Source: an uncultured Brevinema sp. (GTDB lineage Bacteria > Spirochaetota > Brevinematia > Brevinematales > Brevinemataceae). From it: 5,054 nucleotides of DNA. A program made the position numbers and the translations under genes. The stretch covers positions 1 through 5,054 of the forward strand of contig CAMQSH010000143.1 of assembly GCA_947036575.1 (NCBI GenBank). Direction: 5' to 3'. The notes beneath the pieces are model-generated. The model was given only the letters and a program-made list of their open reading frames with translations, did no database searches and was not told where the DNA came from. This document shows, piece after piece, positions 4,985 to 5,054 of this stretch; positions within the stretch are counted from its first letter, which is position 1, and the number at the start of each line of letters is the position of its first letter.

Positions 4985-5054
4985 TTACTTTCTCACCCTC
5001 TATTTGCATGTGTTTGGTCAGCTCCCAAAATATAATACCTCTCAAATTATGATT
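4974..5054 (-). CDS. C-terminal tail of an upstream minus-strand gene, cut by the window edge
   Basis: One minus-strand frame is open from the window edge to a TAG at 4976-4974, giving 26 residues with the core LRGIIFWELTKHM. The other two frames stop within a few codons. The word G-x-x-FWEL is reminiscent of the last strand of glycoside hydrolase family 18 barrels, but so short a piece cannot prove it. The hairpin at 4934-4984 covers the stop codon. If real, this gene is read in the same direction as the two paralogues and ends about 125 bases before the first of them. Confidence 0.4.
   Translation of the reverse strand, partial: NHNLRGIIFWELTKHMQIEGEKVTIL

Overview
This is an AT-rich bacterial window, probably from a host-associated or reduced-genome lineage. 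The strongest clue is that none of the three intact protein genes belongs to a family I recognise. The one tRNA lacks an encoded CCA end, which argues against an ordinary gammaproteobacterium. I cannot name the phylum. A Rickettsiales-like endosymbiont or a candidate-phylum bacterium would both fit.

Left part (1-830): the last codons of a plus-strand gene are followed by tRNA-Ser(UGA) with a consensus promoter. Just downstream lies debris of an old integration event. One piece is the frameshifted N-terminal part of a tyrosine-recombinase (integrase) gene. The other, on the opposite strand, is the first ~32 codons of what looks like a restriction-modification enzyme. The two are joined at about 730. 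The tRNA therefore looks like an integration hotspot whose cargo has mostly been lost.

Middle part (830-1680): there is no protein gene, but the stretch is rich in RNA signals. A perfect -35/-10 promoter on the plus strand starts transcription almost exactly at one arm of a ~17-bp terminal stem. The other arm is about 200 nt downstream, so this is a candidate ~229-nt structured RNA, 6S-like in outline. Two further hairpins with T-runs follow. On the minus strand a strong promoter fires directly into a terminator with no gene between them. Two small hairpins presenting GGA in their loops lie at 1572-1635.

Right part (1680-5054): everything reads on the minus strand. In transcription order there is the tail of an upstream gene, two tandem paralogues of 247 residues (membrane-anchored, no known family) and a 496-residue orphan protein. 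The paralogues share a duplicated leader with a 34-bp perfect repeat. They are almost identical over the first 94 residues, diverge sharply in the middle and agree again towards the C-terminus. The arrangement suggests a lineage-specific, envelope-directed or secreted gene set ending at the terminator at 1458-1492.
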